DNA of 64,000 bases, taken from IMG/VR virus record IMGVR_UViG_3300036985_004568, positions 31,375 through 95,374 of that record; one strand, given 5' to 3'. Shown here piece after piece: positions 1 to 8,694 of the stretch. This DNA is from a virus. Numbering within the stretch: position 1 is the first letter of the stretch; every line of letters starts with the position of its first letter. Position numbers and translations under genes: made by a program. The notes below the pieces were generated by a model. The model was given only the letters and a program-made list of their open reading frames with translations. It did no database searches and was not told the DNA's origin.

Positions 1-2
1 CT

Positions 3-755
3 ATTAATATTGTTTCAAATCCTAAACATCGTATTGTTGAAAATAAGTATTATACGGATGCCGAAAGAAAAGATTTGATGGTGCGTAGAGAAAAGGCCCT
101 AGAGTATATGCGTAAACATGTGACTGTCTTTAATTTGAAGGATGCGTCTAGTGGATATACTATTGAATATTTAAATACACTCTTTAAATCCCTAGAACCT
201 ATTATTAAAGATAAGAAGGTTGTCTTAATAGTGGATAATCTGCATAAATTACGAAGTCTTAGGGATTTTAAGAGTGATAAGTCTTTGGTGGACTCTGTAT
301 GTAGTAATTTAAAGATTCTTTCAGGTGTGTACAAGTGCCCAGTAATAGCCACTGTTGAACATACAAAGGCATCTATACAATTAGGTGAAGTTGGAGGTTC
401 GGCGATAAAAGAGTCCTCTTCGTTGCATTATGATGCTAATTTAATTCTGACTGTTGTGCTAAAGCAGGTGGTTGGTACCTTTAAATTGGTTGATGTAATA
501 GTTAGTAAAAATAAAATGAGTACTTTTATTGGAGCCCTACCCTTTAGACTATATCCTGATCAAAGTAGAATGGAAGCCTGTGATGGAAATGCCTCTAACT
601 TTGGATTACCCCAGGATGGACCTGTATCCCAAGAAGTTAAAACTGAACCTATTACTCAAGGAGAACCTGATGGAAAAATTTCAAGTAATGGAGAAGGAAA
701 TCCTATTAATAAAGAACAAGGAACTCCAGGAGTGGGTACGGAAGAGCCTAAATAA
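3..755 (+). CDS. Replicative DNA helicase, DnaB-type (5' partial)
   Basis: The frame is open to the window edge, so the N-terminus is missing; an internal TTG/ATG at 75/78 is not the true start. Visible are a Walker B-like VVLIVDN segment, then VIATVEHTK and GGSAIKESSSLHYDANLIL. These match the DnaB-family block where DNA-contacting loops and an 'aIkeDAD' motif follow Walker B. A C-terminal NKMSTFIGALPFRLYP resembles the family's final strand. The last 60 or so residues are polar and probably disordered. It should unwind DNA at the fork and is followed by the polymerase block. Other RecA-fold ATPases are possible but less likely. Confidence 0.72.
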   Translation: MNIVSNPKHRIVENKYYTDAERKDLMVRREKALEYMRKHVTVFNLKDASSGYTIEYLNTLFKSLEPIIKDKKVVLIVDNLHKLRSLRDFKSDKSLVDSVCSNLKILSGVYKCPVIATVEHTKASIQLGEVGGSAIKESSSLHYDANLILTVVLKQVVGTFKLVDVIVSKNKMSTFIGALPFRLYPDQSRMEACDGNASNFGLPQDGPVSQEVKTEPITQGEPDGKISSNGEGNPINKEQGTPGVGTEEPK

Positions 756-1212
756 TACTCCCGACTATTTCTTTAAGGGTTGGGCATCCTCCACAGGTAA
801 ATACCATCCCGCGTGTACCTGTAAAGATGGGGGCCTAGTAGTGCATGTTAAACGCGCTGTTTACATTGCTAATAGGCTATGTGGTGGGTGGGGTTTAGTA
901 GAAGAAAATAGGGATATAGTTCTAGCTGCAACTATTCTACATGATATAGCTAAAGTTGGGCAGGGATCTGGTCCTTATATAGACTATGTTAATCATCCAT
1001 TAAATGCTGAGAAGTATTTAATACAAGACAGCCTTACTCCAGAATTATATACTAAAATTAATAATTGTATACGTCATCATATGGGACTATGGACTCCCGA
1101 TGGAGTTAAGAAGCCCCTTACAGAGTATAGTTTGCTAGAATTGGCAACCTACTCAGCGGACTATATGGCAACTACTAAGGACTTGATTACTCCGGAGGAC
1201 ACACTTGGATAA
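670..1212 (+). CDS. HD-domain phosphohydrolase
   Basis: A 180-residue protein with HVKRAVYIANRL, then LHDIAK (the metal-binding HD pair) and downstream His residues (CIRHHMG), as in HD-superfamily metal-dependent phosphohydrolases. I chose ATG 670 because AAGGAG lies about 6 bases upstream. The frame stays open back to 529, but that part overlaps the helicase gene heavily. HD enzymes in phages can be dNTP triphosphohydrolases or nucleases acting on nucleotides; the substrate here is unknown. Position beside the polymerase suggests dNTP-pool control. The 3' end overlaps the next gene by 8 bases. Confidence 0.75.
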   Translation: MEKFQVMEKEILLIKNKELQEWVRKSLNNTPDYFFKGWASSTGKYHPACTCKDGGLVVHVKRAVYIANRLCGGWGLVEENRDIVLAATILHDIAKVGQGSGPYIDYVNHPLNAEKYLIQDSLTPELYTKINNCIRHHMGLWTPDGVKKPLTEYSLLELATYSADYMATTKDLITPEDTLG

Positions 1213-1882
1213 ATTAGCCTTAGAGCAGAGAATTAAGGAACTAGCGCCCTGGTTTCACTATATAGAATTTCCTTATGGTTTAAAGTCCAGAGAGTGCAAG
1301 GACCTCAAACATGATGTCTATAACCATCCTTTATCCCTAGCAGATAGATTGGAGAAAGTACTTCCAATTAATAGTGTAAAGGATAAATTGATTCTAGATA
1401 TGGGGTGTAATGGAGGTTACTTTACTTACCTATATGCTAAAAATGGGGGTAGAGTGGATGCAATGGACCTTAATCGACGTTATGTGGATCAAACTAAATT
1501 TGTACGGGAAGTCTTCTCTGAGGAATTTAGTACCATGCCAACAGTGTCTATGGCCGATATTGAAACATTAGCAATGCCTCCAGAAACTTACGATATAAGT
1601 TTAGGACTAGGTCTTTTATATCACGTCCCTAATCCCGTCCTTGCCTTACATAATTTCTATAAGGTAACTAAAACGGGAGGACTTTGCATCTTAGAGTCTA
1701 ATTGCTCTCCTAAAATACCAGAAGGTACTGTAGAATTTATGGGAAATATTAAACCATATAGTGCAGTCTGGAGATTTTCTGCACAGACATTAAGAGATAT
1801 GGTAGAGTATGTCGGATTTAATGTAGAGGAAAGTATTGTATTTTCTGCCGGTAATAGGATAATCATATACGCCACTAAATGA
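1205..1882 (+). CDS. CmoB/DUF1698-like SAM methyltransferase
   Basis: 225 residues with a class I methyltransferase motif I (LILDMGCNGGYFT), an acidic end of strand 2 (DAMDLN) and LGLLYHVPNP as motif IV. The N-terminal PWFHYIEFPYG resembles the start of CmoB/DUF1698-type methyltransferases, which act on wobble uridine in tRNA. The phage substrate could be tRNA, a nucleotide or a small molecule. It starts at TTG 1205 behind CCGGAGGA with good spacing and overlaps the HD gene by 8 bases, so translation is probably coupled. Confidence 0.75.
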   Translation: MDKLALEQRIKELAPWFHYIEFPYGLKSRECKDLKHDVYNHPLSLADRLEKVLPINSVKDKLILDMGCNGGYFTYLYAKNGGRVDAMDLNRRYVDQTKFVREVFSEEFSTMPTVSMADIETLAMPPETYDISLGLGLLYHVPNPVLALHNFYKVTKTGGLCILESNCSPKIPEGTVEFMGNIKPYSAVWRFSAQTLRDMVEYVGFNVEESIVFSAGNRIIIYATK

Positions 1883-2139
1883 GTATTAGAAATAATAAAT
1901 TTAAAGTAGGCCAGATTTGGAAACGGACCTTTTCTGATGCAGTCATGTATCAGATTGTATCTTGTAATAAGGGTAAAAATACGTATGCTGACTTTGATCC
2001 TATACTATGTAAACGATGTACTATTAATTCCATGTTACTACCACCAAAGTGTAATTTAGGATATTGTTGTAGACTACATGTAAATAATACTCATATTAAA
2101 AAGTTAACAAAACTTGAAGCATTACTGGAGAATTTTTAA
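1879..2139 (+). CDS. Hypothetical cysteine-rich protein
   Basis: 86 residues, not recognised. It holds CKRC and CNLGYCC clusters that could bind zinc. It starts within an ATGA overlap with the methyltransferase stop and its own stop overlaps the polymerase start (TAATG), so it is translated as part of the replication operon. Confidence 0.6.
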   Translation: MSIRNNKFKVGQIWKRTFSDAVMYQIVSCNKGKNTYADFDPILCKRCTINSMLLPPKCNLGYCCRLHVNNTHIKKLTKLEALLENF

Positions 2140-4469
2140 TGAAATTTACTTGTACAGATTGTGCATTAAAGAAGGTAGGTTGTGTGACTGGGGAAGGTTT
2201 AACTCCGGCACTAATTATGATTGTTTCAGATAGGCCTACACTGGATGAGGTTAATAATAAGACGGGATTTTCTGGTAAATCTAATGAACAAATAAATTCC
2301 TATCTTACTTTGGCTGAAATTCCATTAGATAAGGTCTATAAGACCTACATAGTTAAGGGATATGTAAAGTCTGGAGCAACAGTTGGTATTGTATCTATTC
2401 GTAAGTGTGTACCACATTTAGTCGAAGAAATTAAATTAGTAAAACCAAAAGTAATAGTACTTCTTGGAGCTACTGCATATAAGGGATTCAAAGGTAAGTC
2501 GGGATCTGGAACATACTACTATGATGAGGAGTTTAGTGCTTGGATAGTCTACAGTTTCCATCCAATGAAGCCAATATATTCTGGGCAAGAGGACGACTTT
2601 ATGCAGATCGTCTCTCATTTTAAATTAGCCAAGGAATTAGTAACTCGTAATACTACTCAGACTTTAGCAAAACCAAATGTGGTAGTTGTGCACACCCTGG
2701 AAGAATTACAGGCCGTAAAGTCCACACTTATGGTAGCCAGTGAATGTGGGATTGACTGTGAAACTACAGGATTAAATCTACAGAAAGATAAATTATTAAC
2801 TATAGGGTTTGCTACAAAAGAGTTTGTTATTGGAGTAATCTATAGAAAGGAAATGCAGCAAGATCTTCAGGATATTTTTAATGTACGTAAAATTATTGGG
2901 CATAACTTAAAATTTGATATTCAAGTATTAAGAAGTAATGGTTTAATCTCTAAGAATGTGGCTGCAGATACAATGCTAGAGCATTATGTGTTAGAACCAA
3001 TCTCCACAAGTAGGGACCTAGTAAGTTTGTGTCTTAAGGAGTTTCAAACTACTTTCGAAAAGAACCTAGACTATACCACTCTTTTTGTTAATGGGATAAC
3101 TTCAGAAATTGAGAACTTACTCGCGGAACGCGGGGCCCTGGATGCCTATTTATCATTCCTACTCCATGAAAAATTTATTGCTCGTATCCAAGCAGACAAG
3201 ACTATGAGTAGTTTCTTTTCCAATTGTGTTATGCCAATTTTAGATTTACTTTGTGAAATAGAGTTTAATGGAATCCATATTGATCAAAATGAGTTGTTCT
3301 CTGCTGAAACAGTACTAAACTATGAGTTGAAGGCTAGGGAGGCGGATATACTAGCTGACCCTGTAGTACAACATTTCGCACAAAAGGAGAATCTAACAGA
3401 GATAAATCTTGGCTCACCTAAGCAAATGAGTACCTTAATATATAAGTATCTTCACTTTCCAGTACTACGAGAGCAAGGAAGGACAACAGCAAAAGATGTT
3501 ATAGAGAAGTTAAATGAGACACAAAAGAATCCTTTTATAACTAAACTCTTAGAGTATAGAAACATGTCCAAGCTACGAGATACTTATATTAAAGGGCTTA
3601 AAGAGGCCCTAGATCGTTCTGGTGAAGATAGGGTACATGTGCAGTATAATCAGACGGTAGTAGTTACTGGACGCTTGAGTTGTTCCGCGCCTAACCTTCA
3701 GACTATTCCTAAGGCAGTAGAGAACGCTAAGACAATTAGAAAGATGTTTGGTGCGCGTTTGGGTTATTCTTTAGTAGAAATGGATTTTAAGCAACTAGAA
3801 TTTAGAATTTGGGCACATCTTTCCAAAGATGCAGCAATGTTAAACATGTTAGAGGCTGGAGGGGATATCCATAGAAATATAGCCGCCCTATTAAATGGCG
3901 TAGCTGAGCCCCAGGTAACAGATTCCCAAAGATACCAAGCAAAAGAAATTTGTTTTGGTTTGATTTATGGCATGGGTGTAACCACTATGTCTGATAGAAC
4001 TGGAATAACGGTAGAAGAGGCAACACGTATAAAGAATGACTTCTTCTCAACTTTTCCTGAAGCTACTATATGGATTAAACAGGTACAAGACTTTGGATTA
4101 AAGCATAAGTATGTGCTAACTCCTTTTGGACGTAAAATTCCAATTGTGTATAATCCTAATGATAAAGAACAGATAGCCAGTGCACAACGTCATGCAGTTA
4201 ACTATCCTATCCAAAGCACCGGTGGAGACCTTACAAATATTACTGGAGTATATCTAAAGAAACTGATGATTACGGAAGGGATTAATGCTAAAATTGTACT
4301 AAACGTCCATGACTCCTTAGTATGGGAGGTCAAGGACGAGGAAATAGTTAAATTTAAGCCAGTTGCCCTAGAAGCAATTAAAATGATTAGTGATAAGATC
4401 AATTTTAGGGCATTTTTACAGGCCTCTTTTACTCAAGGTAAGAATCTTGGAGAGTTAGTTGAACTTTAA
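2139..4469 (+). CDS. Family A DNA polymerase with N-terminal UDG-like domain
   Basis: 776 residues in three parts. Residues 1-170 resemble family 4/5 uracil-DNA glycosylases: N-terminal cysteines (CTDCALKKVGC), PKVIVLLGATA and a terminal FHPM like the glycosylase HPS motif. The catalytic loop is altered (SDRPTLDE where VGEAPG-like residues are usual), so glycosylase activity is doubtful. Residues 190-360 are a 3'-5' exonuclease with GIDCETTG and IGHNLKFD. Residues 400-776 are the polymerase: motif A MDFKQLEFR (about 548), motif B KEICFGLIYG (about 603), motif C VHDS (about 723), where HDE is more usual. SPO1-type phage polymerases also carry an N-terminal UDG-like extension. GGAG precedes the ATG. 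Confidence 0.93.
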   Translation: MKFTCTDCALKKVGCVTGEGLTPALIMIVSDRPTLDEVNNKTGFSGKSNEQINSYLTLAEIPLDKVYKTYIVKGYVKSGATVGIVSIRKCVPHLVEEIKLVKPKVIVLLGATAYKGFKGKSGSGTYYYDEEFSAWIVYSFHPMKPIYSGQEDDFMQIVSHFKLAKELVTRNTTQTLAKPNVVVVHTLEELQAVKSTLMVASECGIDCETTGLNLQKDKLLTIGFATKEFVIGVIYRKEMQQDLQDIFNVRKIIGHNLKFDIQVLRSNGLISKNVAADTMLEHYVLEPISTSRDLVSLCLKEFQTTFEKNLDYTTLFVNGITSEIENLLAERGALDAYLSFLLHEKFIARIQADKTMSSFFSNCVMPILDLLCEIEFNGIHIDQNELFSAETVLNYELKAREADILADPVVQHFAQKENLTEINLGSPKQMSTLIYKYLHFPVLREQGRTTAKDVIEKLNETQKNPFITKLLEYRNMSKLRDTYIKGLKEALDRSGEDRVHVQYNQTVVVTGRLSCSAPNLQTIPKAVENAKTIRKMFGARLGYSLVEMDFKQLEFRIWAHLSKDAAMLNMLEAGGDIHRNIAALLNGVAEPQVTDSQRYQAKEICFGLIYGMGVTTMSDRTGITVEEATRIKNDFFSTFPEATIWIKQVQDFGLKHKYVLTPFGRKIPIVYNPNDKEQIASAQRHAVNYPIQSTGGDLTNITGVYLKKLMITEGINAKIVLNVHDSLVWEVKDEEIVKFKPVALEAIKMISDKINFRAFLQASFTQGKNLGELVEL

Positions 4470-4480
4470 ATCTAAATCTG

Positions 4481-4492
4481 GTATATAATATA
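4481..4492 (+). promoter_or_regulatory. Promoter-like GTATATAATATA motif (copy 1)
   Basis: GTATATAATATA sits in the short gap after the polymerase gene, with an embedded TATAAT at 4484-4489, about 20 bases before the next ATG. The same 12-mer recurs at 11899 and 12978, each just upstream of a gene. No convincing -35 box is seen. It could be a -10-only promoter or an extended -10 site. Confidence 0.55.
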
Positions 4493-4508
4493 TAGTGAGG
4501 GAGTAATA

Positions 4509-4913
4509 ATGGGAAAAACTGTAATAAGGGCAAATGACTGTGGGGCAACCTTAAAGAAGGTCACTGAACGTTCCGGTAAGAATGGTCCCTACTTAATGTG
4601 GGAATTCCAAGATGACGGTGGGGAACGTAAGGTTGGTTTCACAGATAGTGAAGTAATCCTAGGCAATAGGACATGGACATGGCTTCATATGTTAGGAATT
4701 TCTTTAAATGTTGGAGATACTATAGAATTACAGGATTTGCAAGATATAGAATGTTTTATATTTCTGGATGATAAGGGCACTGTGAGAATGGTAACAGAGA
4801 CCCTAACACCAGAACAAGTAGACAATTCAGTAGAGCCTAACAGTGGTGTAATAACGCCAGTGGTTACTCCGGAGCTTCCGGAGAAATCAGAGGCCGAGGG
4901 GTTATTCTCCTAA
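4509..4913 (+). CDS. Hypothetical replication-associated protein, possible ssDNA-binding type
   Basis: 134 residues. The first 90 look like a small beta-rich domain (ATLKKVTERSGKNGPYLMWEF, then GDTIELQDL), compatible with an OB-like or DUF669-like ssDNA-binding fold. A proline- and glutamate-rich tail follows, ending EAEGLFS. An acidic tail is common in single-strand-binding proteins, and the gene sits between polymerase and recombination genes, but the assignment is inference. It is preceded by a promoter-like motif and GAGGGAG. Confidence 0.55.
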   Translation: MGKTVIRANDCGATLKKVTERSGKNGPYLMWEFQDDGGERKVGFTDSEVILGNRTWTWLHMLGISLNVGDTIELQDLQDIECFIFLDDKGTVRMVTETLTPEQVDNSVEPNSGVITPVVTPELPEKSEAEGLFS

Positions 4914-5248
4914 TGACTAGTCATGAATTCGGTAAAAGACTACAGGATCAGGTGGCCGATATGTTTAAAGATATTTTTCCTAAGGCTAGATCCACCTCGG
5001 GTAGTGGTAATAGAGGGGAACATGGGGATGTGCAGCAGCCCTGGTTTATCATAGAATGCAAAGCTCGTTTTACTGACTCCATAACTATTAGTAGGAATGT
5101 GTGGAGAAAGTTAAACTCGGACATTCCAATTGGAAGTAAAAGACTACCGTTATACATTATAGAGAATAAGCATGGAGAGCAATTTGCAGTATTAAGTCTT
5201 GTGGACTTTATAGATATATTTAAAAGAAGTATTAAGGAGGAAAAATGA
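4913..5248 (+). CDS. PD-(D/E)XK nuclease, Holliday-junction-resolvase-like
   Basis: 111 residues with an early Glu (HEFGKRLQDQ), RSTSGSGNRGEHGDV and WFIIECKAR. The spacing E...GD...ExK is the PD-(D/E)XK active site as in archaeal Hjc and phage resolvases. It probably cuts branched DNA during replication, recombination or packaging. The start codon overlaps the stop of the previous gene. A second, RuvC-type resolvase is encoded at 9828. Confidence 0.75.
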   Translation: MTSHEFGKRLQDQVADMFKDIFPKARSTSGSGNRGEHGDVQQPWFIIECKARFTDSITISRNVWRKLNSDIPIGSKRLPLYIIENKHGEQFAVLSLVDFIDIFKRSIKEEK

Positions 5249-5415
5249 AATACTTAGTATTCTTTCAAGTTGAGAGTATGCGGAATACTCGGACTTATGT
5301 TGCTAGGGAATGTGACACAATTGGGGAAGCCCTTGAGCAACGAGAAGAGCTTATTAATCACGGTTGGCATGATGAGACAGTAATTTTCACGGAAATAAAA
5401 GAAGGGACAAAATAA
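5245..5415 (+). CDS. Small hypothetical protein
   Basis: A 56-residue ORF starting ATG behind TAAGGAGG, overlapping the resolvase stop by 4 bases, with its own stop overlapping the recombinase ATG (TAATG). Coupling on both sides and the strong Shine-Dalgarno make it a real gene. It begins MKYLVFFQVESM and contains TIGEALEQREELINHG, which looks like a beta strand plus helix. Function unknown. Confidence 0.7.
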   Translation: MKYLVFFQVESMRNTRTYVARECDTIGEALEQREELINHGWHDETVIFTEIKEGTK

Positions 5416-6401
5416 TGTCTGAAGATAAAAAAACAATAAAAGAAGTTATTAAAGAGTTAAATAAGAAATTTGGTAGGACGTCTATAAACTTTGCAGATAC
5501 AGTTAAGGATAGAACACGTATCCCATTTAAGCAGAAGTACTTAAATGATTTAACTGGCGGTGGAGTTCCTTGTGGCCAGTTCACAACTATATGGGGTGGT
5601 TCAAGTTGTGGAAAGTCCTCCACTATACTAGATTTAATAGCTGAGGCGCAGAAGAAGGGGTTAACTTGCGTATATTGTGACCTTGAGCACTCCTATGACC
5701 CAAAGTGGGCTGCCAAACATGGCGTGGATGCCAGTAAATTGATCTACGGTGACTTTGGTAGCGCCGAAGAGCCCATGGATGCACTAATTGCCTTCTGTAA
5801 GGCACAAGTGGCTGATTTGATCATCGTAGACTCAATTCAGGGCCTTTCTCCAAAGGGCGAGCAGGAAGAAAAGAGTGGCAAGGAAAAGTCTGTCCAGGAT
5901 GATACAATGGCACTATTAGCTAGAAAGTTATCCCAGTTTTTTAGGATGGCTGCTGGTCTAGTAAGTCAGGCAAATACTGCAGTAGTATTAGTTGGGCAGA
6001 CTAGAATGGACTTGGGTGGCTTTATTAAGCTTGAGACTCTGTCTGGTGGGCATGCACTGTTGCATTGGTCTAGTATTATCTTACATTTAAGACGCGGTCA
6101 AAAAGCAGATGCTCCAACCACTGAGATTGTTAATGAAGAAGGAAAGAAGGAAAAAGTAATTATTGGATTTAACTGTGTTATTAAATTAAATAAATGTAAA
6201 GTATCTGGAGCAGTTGAAGGAAATGAAATGAGCCTTCCTTTTTATTTTGGATCTGGTTTAACAGATGGGGAAGCACCTGAAGTAATATCGGTGGAAGAAA
6301 AACCAACAGTAGAAGAGGTAATTGCGGAAGTTAATGCTGCAGACCCGTGTCCTGATGTTAAAGAAAAAAAGAAGCGGGGACGGAAGCCTAAAGTTAACTA
6401 A
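5415..6401 (+). CDS. RecA/UvsX-like recombinase
   Basis: 328 residues. Walker A is GGSSCGKSS (about residue 55), followed by CDLEHSYDPKWA, a Walker B-like LIIVDSIQGL, and VVLVGQTRMD, all in RecA order. The length and the lack of the large bacterial C-terminal domain resemble phage UvsX proteins. The C-terminus is a Lys/Arg tail. It catalyses strand exchange in recombination-dependent replication and repair, together with the SbcCD and resolvase genes nearby. Confidence 0.9.
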   Translation: MSEDKKTIKEVIKELNKKFGRTSINFADTVKDRTRIPFKQKYLNDLTGGGVPCGQFTTIWGGSSCGKSSTILDLIAEAQKKGLTCVYCDLEHSYDPKWAAKHGVDASKLIYGDFGSAEEPMDALIAFCKAQVADLIIVDSIQGLSPKGEQEEKSGKEKSVQDDTMALLARKLSQFFRMAAGLVSQANTAVVLVGQTRMDLGGFIKLETLSGGHALLHWSSIILHLRRGQKADAPTTEIVNEEGKKEKVIIGFNCVIKLNKCKVSGAVEGNEMSLPFYFGSGLTDGEAPEVISVEEKPTVEEVIAEVNAADPCPDVKEKKKRGRKPKVN

Positions 6402-6403
6402 AT

Positions 6404-6553
6404 ATGAATACTCTTTATTGTAAATGTAGGCGCCCACTACACCAAGATTGGTGGCTAGTTATTATAGATGGGGTTCGCACTGAGATATGTGCAAGATGTA
6501 TAGGCTTAATAAAACCAAAGGTAAAGAGGAGTAAGCATGACAACAAAAGATGA
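6404..6553 (+). CDS. Small zinc-ribbon-like protein
   Basis: A 49-residue ORF starting 2 bases after the recombinase stop and overlapping the next gene by 17 bases. It has YCKC near the N-terminus and ICARC at about residue 29, a pair of CxC/CxxC knuckles that could bind one zinc ion, then a Lys/Arg-rich tail. The Shine-Dalgarno is weak, so translation would depend on coupling. Function unknown. Confidence 0.5.
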   Translation: MNTLYCKCRRPLHQDWWLVIIDGVRTEICARCIGLIKPKVKRSKHDNKR

Positions 6554-6965
6554 CATTAAGGCATTCTGTGACTCCAAGTTAGAGGGACTAAAGCCCTATT
6601 TTACTAAAATTGAGGAGATCTCAAAACAGTTTTACACAGATGCTGACATAATGTCCTTTCCCCAATATGGGCCATTAGAGAACAGACTAGTTGGCATGTT
6701 TACTTTTATAAATACAGTATATAAAGAGCTTGATGCCCTTACGGATACCTATTCTGCAGTAAGGTTCAACCAACTTAAAGTAAAGGCTGAGATCGATAGT
6801 ATTAAGTTTGTAGCGGATGTGGCTAAGCATGATGCACAAGAGTTTACCTCAGACCTAAGATTAACGCGGGCTATATTAGAGGGGTATGTACACAATATAG
6901 AGCAACTTTTAGCCACCTGCAGAAGGCACCTTTATGTAACAAAAAAAGAGCAGCACTATGGATAA
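6537..6965 (+). CDS. Hypothetical helical protein
   Basis: 142 residues, mainly predicted helix with heptad-like segments (EEISKQF, YKELDALTDTYSAVRF, HNIEQLLATCRRHL). It starts behind AAAGAGGAG and overlaps the next gene by 8 bases. Position right after the recombinase would suit an accessory or mediator role, but no motif supports this. Confidence 0.6.
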   Translation: MTTKDDIKAFCDSKLEGLKPYFTKIEEISKQFYTDADIMSFPQYGPLENRLVGMFTFINTVYKELDALTDTYSAVRFNQLKVKAEIDSIKFVADVAKHDAQEFTSDLRLTRAILEGYVHNIEQLLATCRRHLYVTKKEQHYG

Positions 6966-7425
6966 ACATAATCTTCATGAGTTTGAAACAGTCCTTTTTC
7001 TAATGGAGCAGTTAGATGAAGTAATTACTGCTTATAAGATGCAGCACGGTGTAGCTCCTGTTGCATATTCATACTTATATGAACTTTGTATTCTACGTTT
7101 ACTGGAATTATTTAAGGGGAATCCCGAATTTATAAAGGGAGTTTCCGATGTTACAACCGCTACAGTATTGGCTCTTTTAAAACTTATTCAAAAACCAGTA
7201 GAAAAGGATAAGGAACTCACGGATAAATTAAACAAATTTAAGGAGTTATTGGCAGGTACTAATATTGTTATACCCGACACAGTAAACAAATTTTTAAAGA
7301 AGTACCCACATAGTACTTGTTCTACTAATGAGAACATGGATAAAAATAAAAGTACATCCGATAAATTAATAGATGAGTATTTAAAAAAGAAGAAGTTAAA
7401 TAATAAAAAGAAACGGAACAAATAA
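6958..7425 (+). CDS. Hypothetical protein with lysine-rich tail
   Basis: 155 residues: a helical first part (ETVLFLMEQLDEVITAYKM) and a low-complexity Lys/Asn-rich C-terminus. Not recognised. Overlapping starts and stops place it in the replication operon. Confidence 0.58.
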   Translation: MDKHNLHEFETVLFLMEQLDEVITAYKMQHGVAPVAYSYLYELCILRLLELFKGNPEFIKGVSDVTTATVLALLKLIQKPVEKDKELTDKLNKFKELLAGTNIVIPDTVNKFLKKYPHSTCSTNENMDKNKSTSDKLIDEYLKKKKLNNKKKRNK

Positions 7426-8057
7426 TGCTTCCAAGGACTCTTCTACAAAATAAATTAAATGAGCTCCTTAGCCAGGACTCTTGGGGGCATAGGTGCTTAT
7501 ATTGTAGACTACCCCTAGGCCCATCTTCACTTACACTCCCAGGTTTTAATGTGAGTAAGCTACATGCGGATTGTGTAACTCCCTTCATGAATTACTGGGC
7601 ATGCATGCTTCTAGGAGATTTACTTCCAGTGTCCACAAATCAGGTGCTGTTTAACAGTCAGATAGTATCGGATGGGCTACTCAGGAACAGTTCTATGGAG
7701 GAGGGCGTTTTAGATTTAATTATACATAGAGTAGCCCATGAAGTGAGTGAAAAGTTACCATTTAATGCAAAGATAGATAAGAGTGAGATACAACACACCC
7801 GTAATCCAAGTTCTTTGACTTCAACTATCTCTATACGCCTCCACTATCATGTTAACTGCATGTTCTGTGGAGGATCTTTAAGGGTAAGTCAACTGCCTTA
7901 TAAACCCTGGGAGCAGAATGATTTAATCTTTCCCGATCAGGGCACTAGGTTCGAGGAAGTACTACAGTCTGAAGATAAAAAATTTGCTTTTCATAAGTCC
8001 TGTCTAAATGATACATTACAGATGCTCACTACTTACCATGGAGGAATACATGAATAA
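7425..8057 (+). CDS. Hypothetical protein with two zinc-binding knuckle modules
   Basis: 210 residues with two similar modules: CLYC with a following LHADC near the N-terminus, and CMFCGG with FHKSC in the C-terminal third. CxxC followed by HxxxC-type ligands suggests two treble-clef or LIM-like zinc sites, one at each end of a central helical region. Function unknown; a nucleic-acid or protein adaptor role is inference. Confidence 0.6.
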   Translation: MLPRTLLQNKLNELLSQDSWGHRCLYCRLPLGPSSLTLPGFNVSKLHADCVTPFMNYWACMLLGDLLPVSTNQVLFNSQIVSDGLLRNSSMEEGVLDLIIHRVAHEVSEKLPFNAKIDKSEIQHTRNPSSLTSTISIRLHYHVNCMFCGGSLRVSQLPYKPWEQNDLIFPDQGTRFEEVLQSEDKKFAFHKSCLNDTLQMLTTYHGGIHE

Positions 8058-8694
8058 AAAGGGAGTAGAGGTTGAAGCTGGTGTAGATTTAAGGGTGCGT
8101 TTAGATCCGGGTTGTCTATCCTGGGACCTCTTTCTTTTTGGGGAAGTAGAGCATAGAAGAATTTCGGAACTTATTCAACATATGTTAGTTTTAGATGCTA
8201 CAAATGATAAACGTTCAATTAATTTAATTATTTGTTCACCGGGAGGATACTGTTCCGCAGGATATGCCCTAATAGATACAATGGCTGGCATGAGACATGT
8301 AGTTAGAACAATAGCCCTGGGGGAGATTTGCTCTATGGGGTCTCTAATCTTTATAGCAGGTACTCCTGGCCAAAGATATATTGGAAGTAGGACCCAAGTT
8401 CTTTTTCATCCTATGAGTGAGGAAGTTGCAGATTATGGTTCTTTTATTAAAGACCGCGTAAAAAGCATTGATCATGCCCAAAAATTAGCAAAAGACCTAA
8501 TGCGTTCAAGAACTGGTTTACCTAGTGATATGGTTGAGCTCTCCGAACGAGGAGAAATATGGTTAGATTCTGGAGAGGCCTTAAAATATAAGGTTGCGGA
8601 TACTATTATTACTGATAATGAGGTAATATCGGGGATGTACAAGGAATTACTTAAAGAACGTATAAAAGTTTCACCTAAAAAGGCAAAGAAATAA
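8050..8694 (+). CDS. ClpP-like serine protease (S14 family)
   Basis: 214 residues. ICSPGGYCSAGYALIDTM matches the ClpP oxyanion strand. GEICSMGSLIFIAG carries the catalytic Ser (ClpP has ASMGA), and VLFHPM supplies the His. The ATG at 8050 follows GGAGGA with proper spacing; the frame is open further upstream. ClpP-like proteases in phages often mature heads, but this gene lies among DNA repair genes and a separate HK97-type prohead protease is encoded at 45849, so the target is uncertain. The stop overlaps the next ATG. Confidence 0.85.
   Translation: MNKKGVEVEAGVDLRVRLDPGCLSWDLFLFGEVEHRRISELIQHMLVLDATNDKRSINLIICSPGGYCSAGYALIDTMAGMRHVVRTIALGEICSMGSLIFIAGTPGQRYIGSRTQVLFHPMSEEVADYGSFIKDRVKSIDHAQKLAKDLMRSRTGLPSDMVELSERGEIWLDSGEALKYKVADTIITDNEVISGMYKELLKERIKVSPKKAKK

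Noticed and set aside
529-669. Upstream extension of the HD-domain gene
   Set aside because: It overlaps the helicase coding sequence heavily. ATG 670 has the proper Shine-Dalgarno and leaves the HD domain intact.
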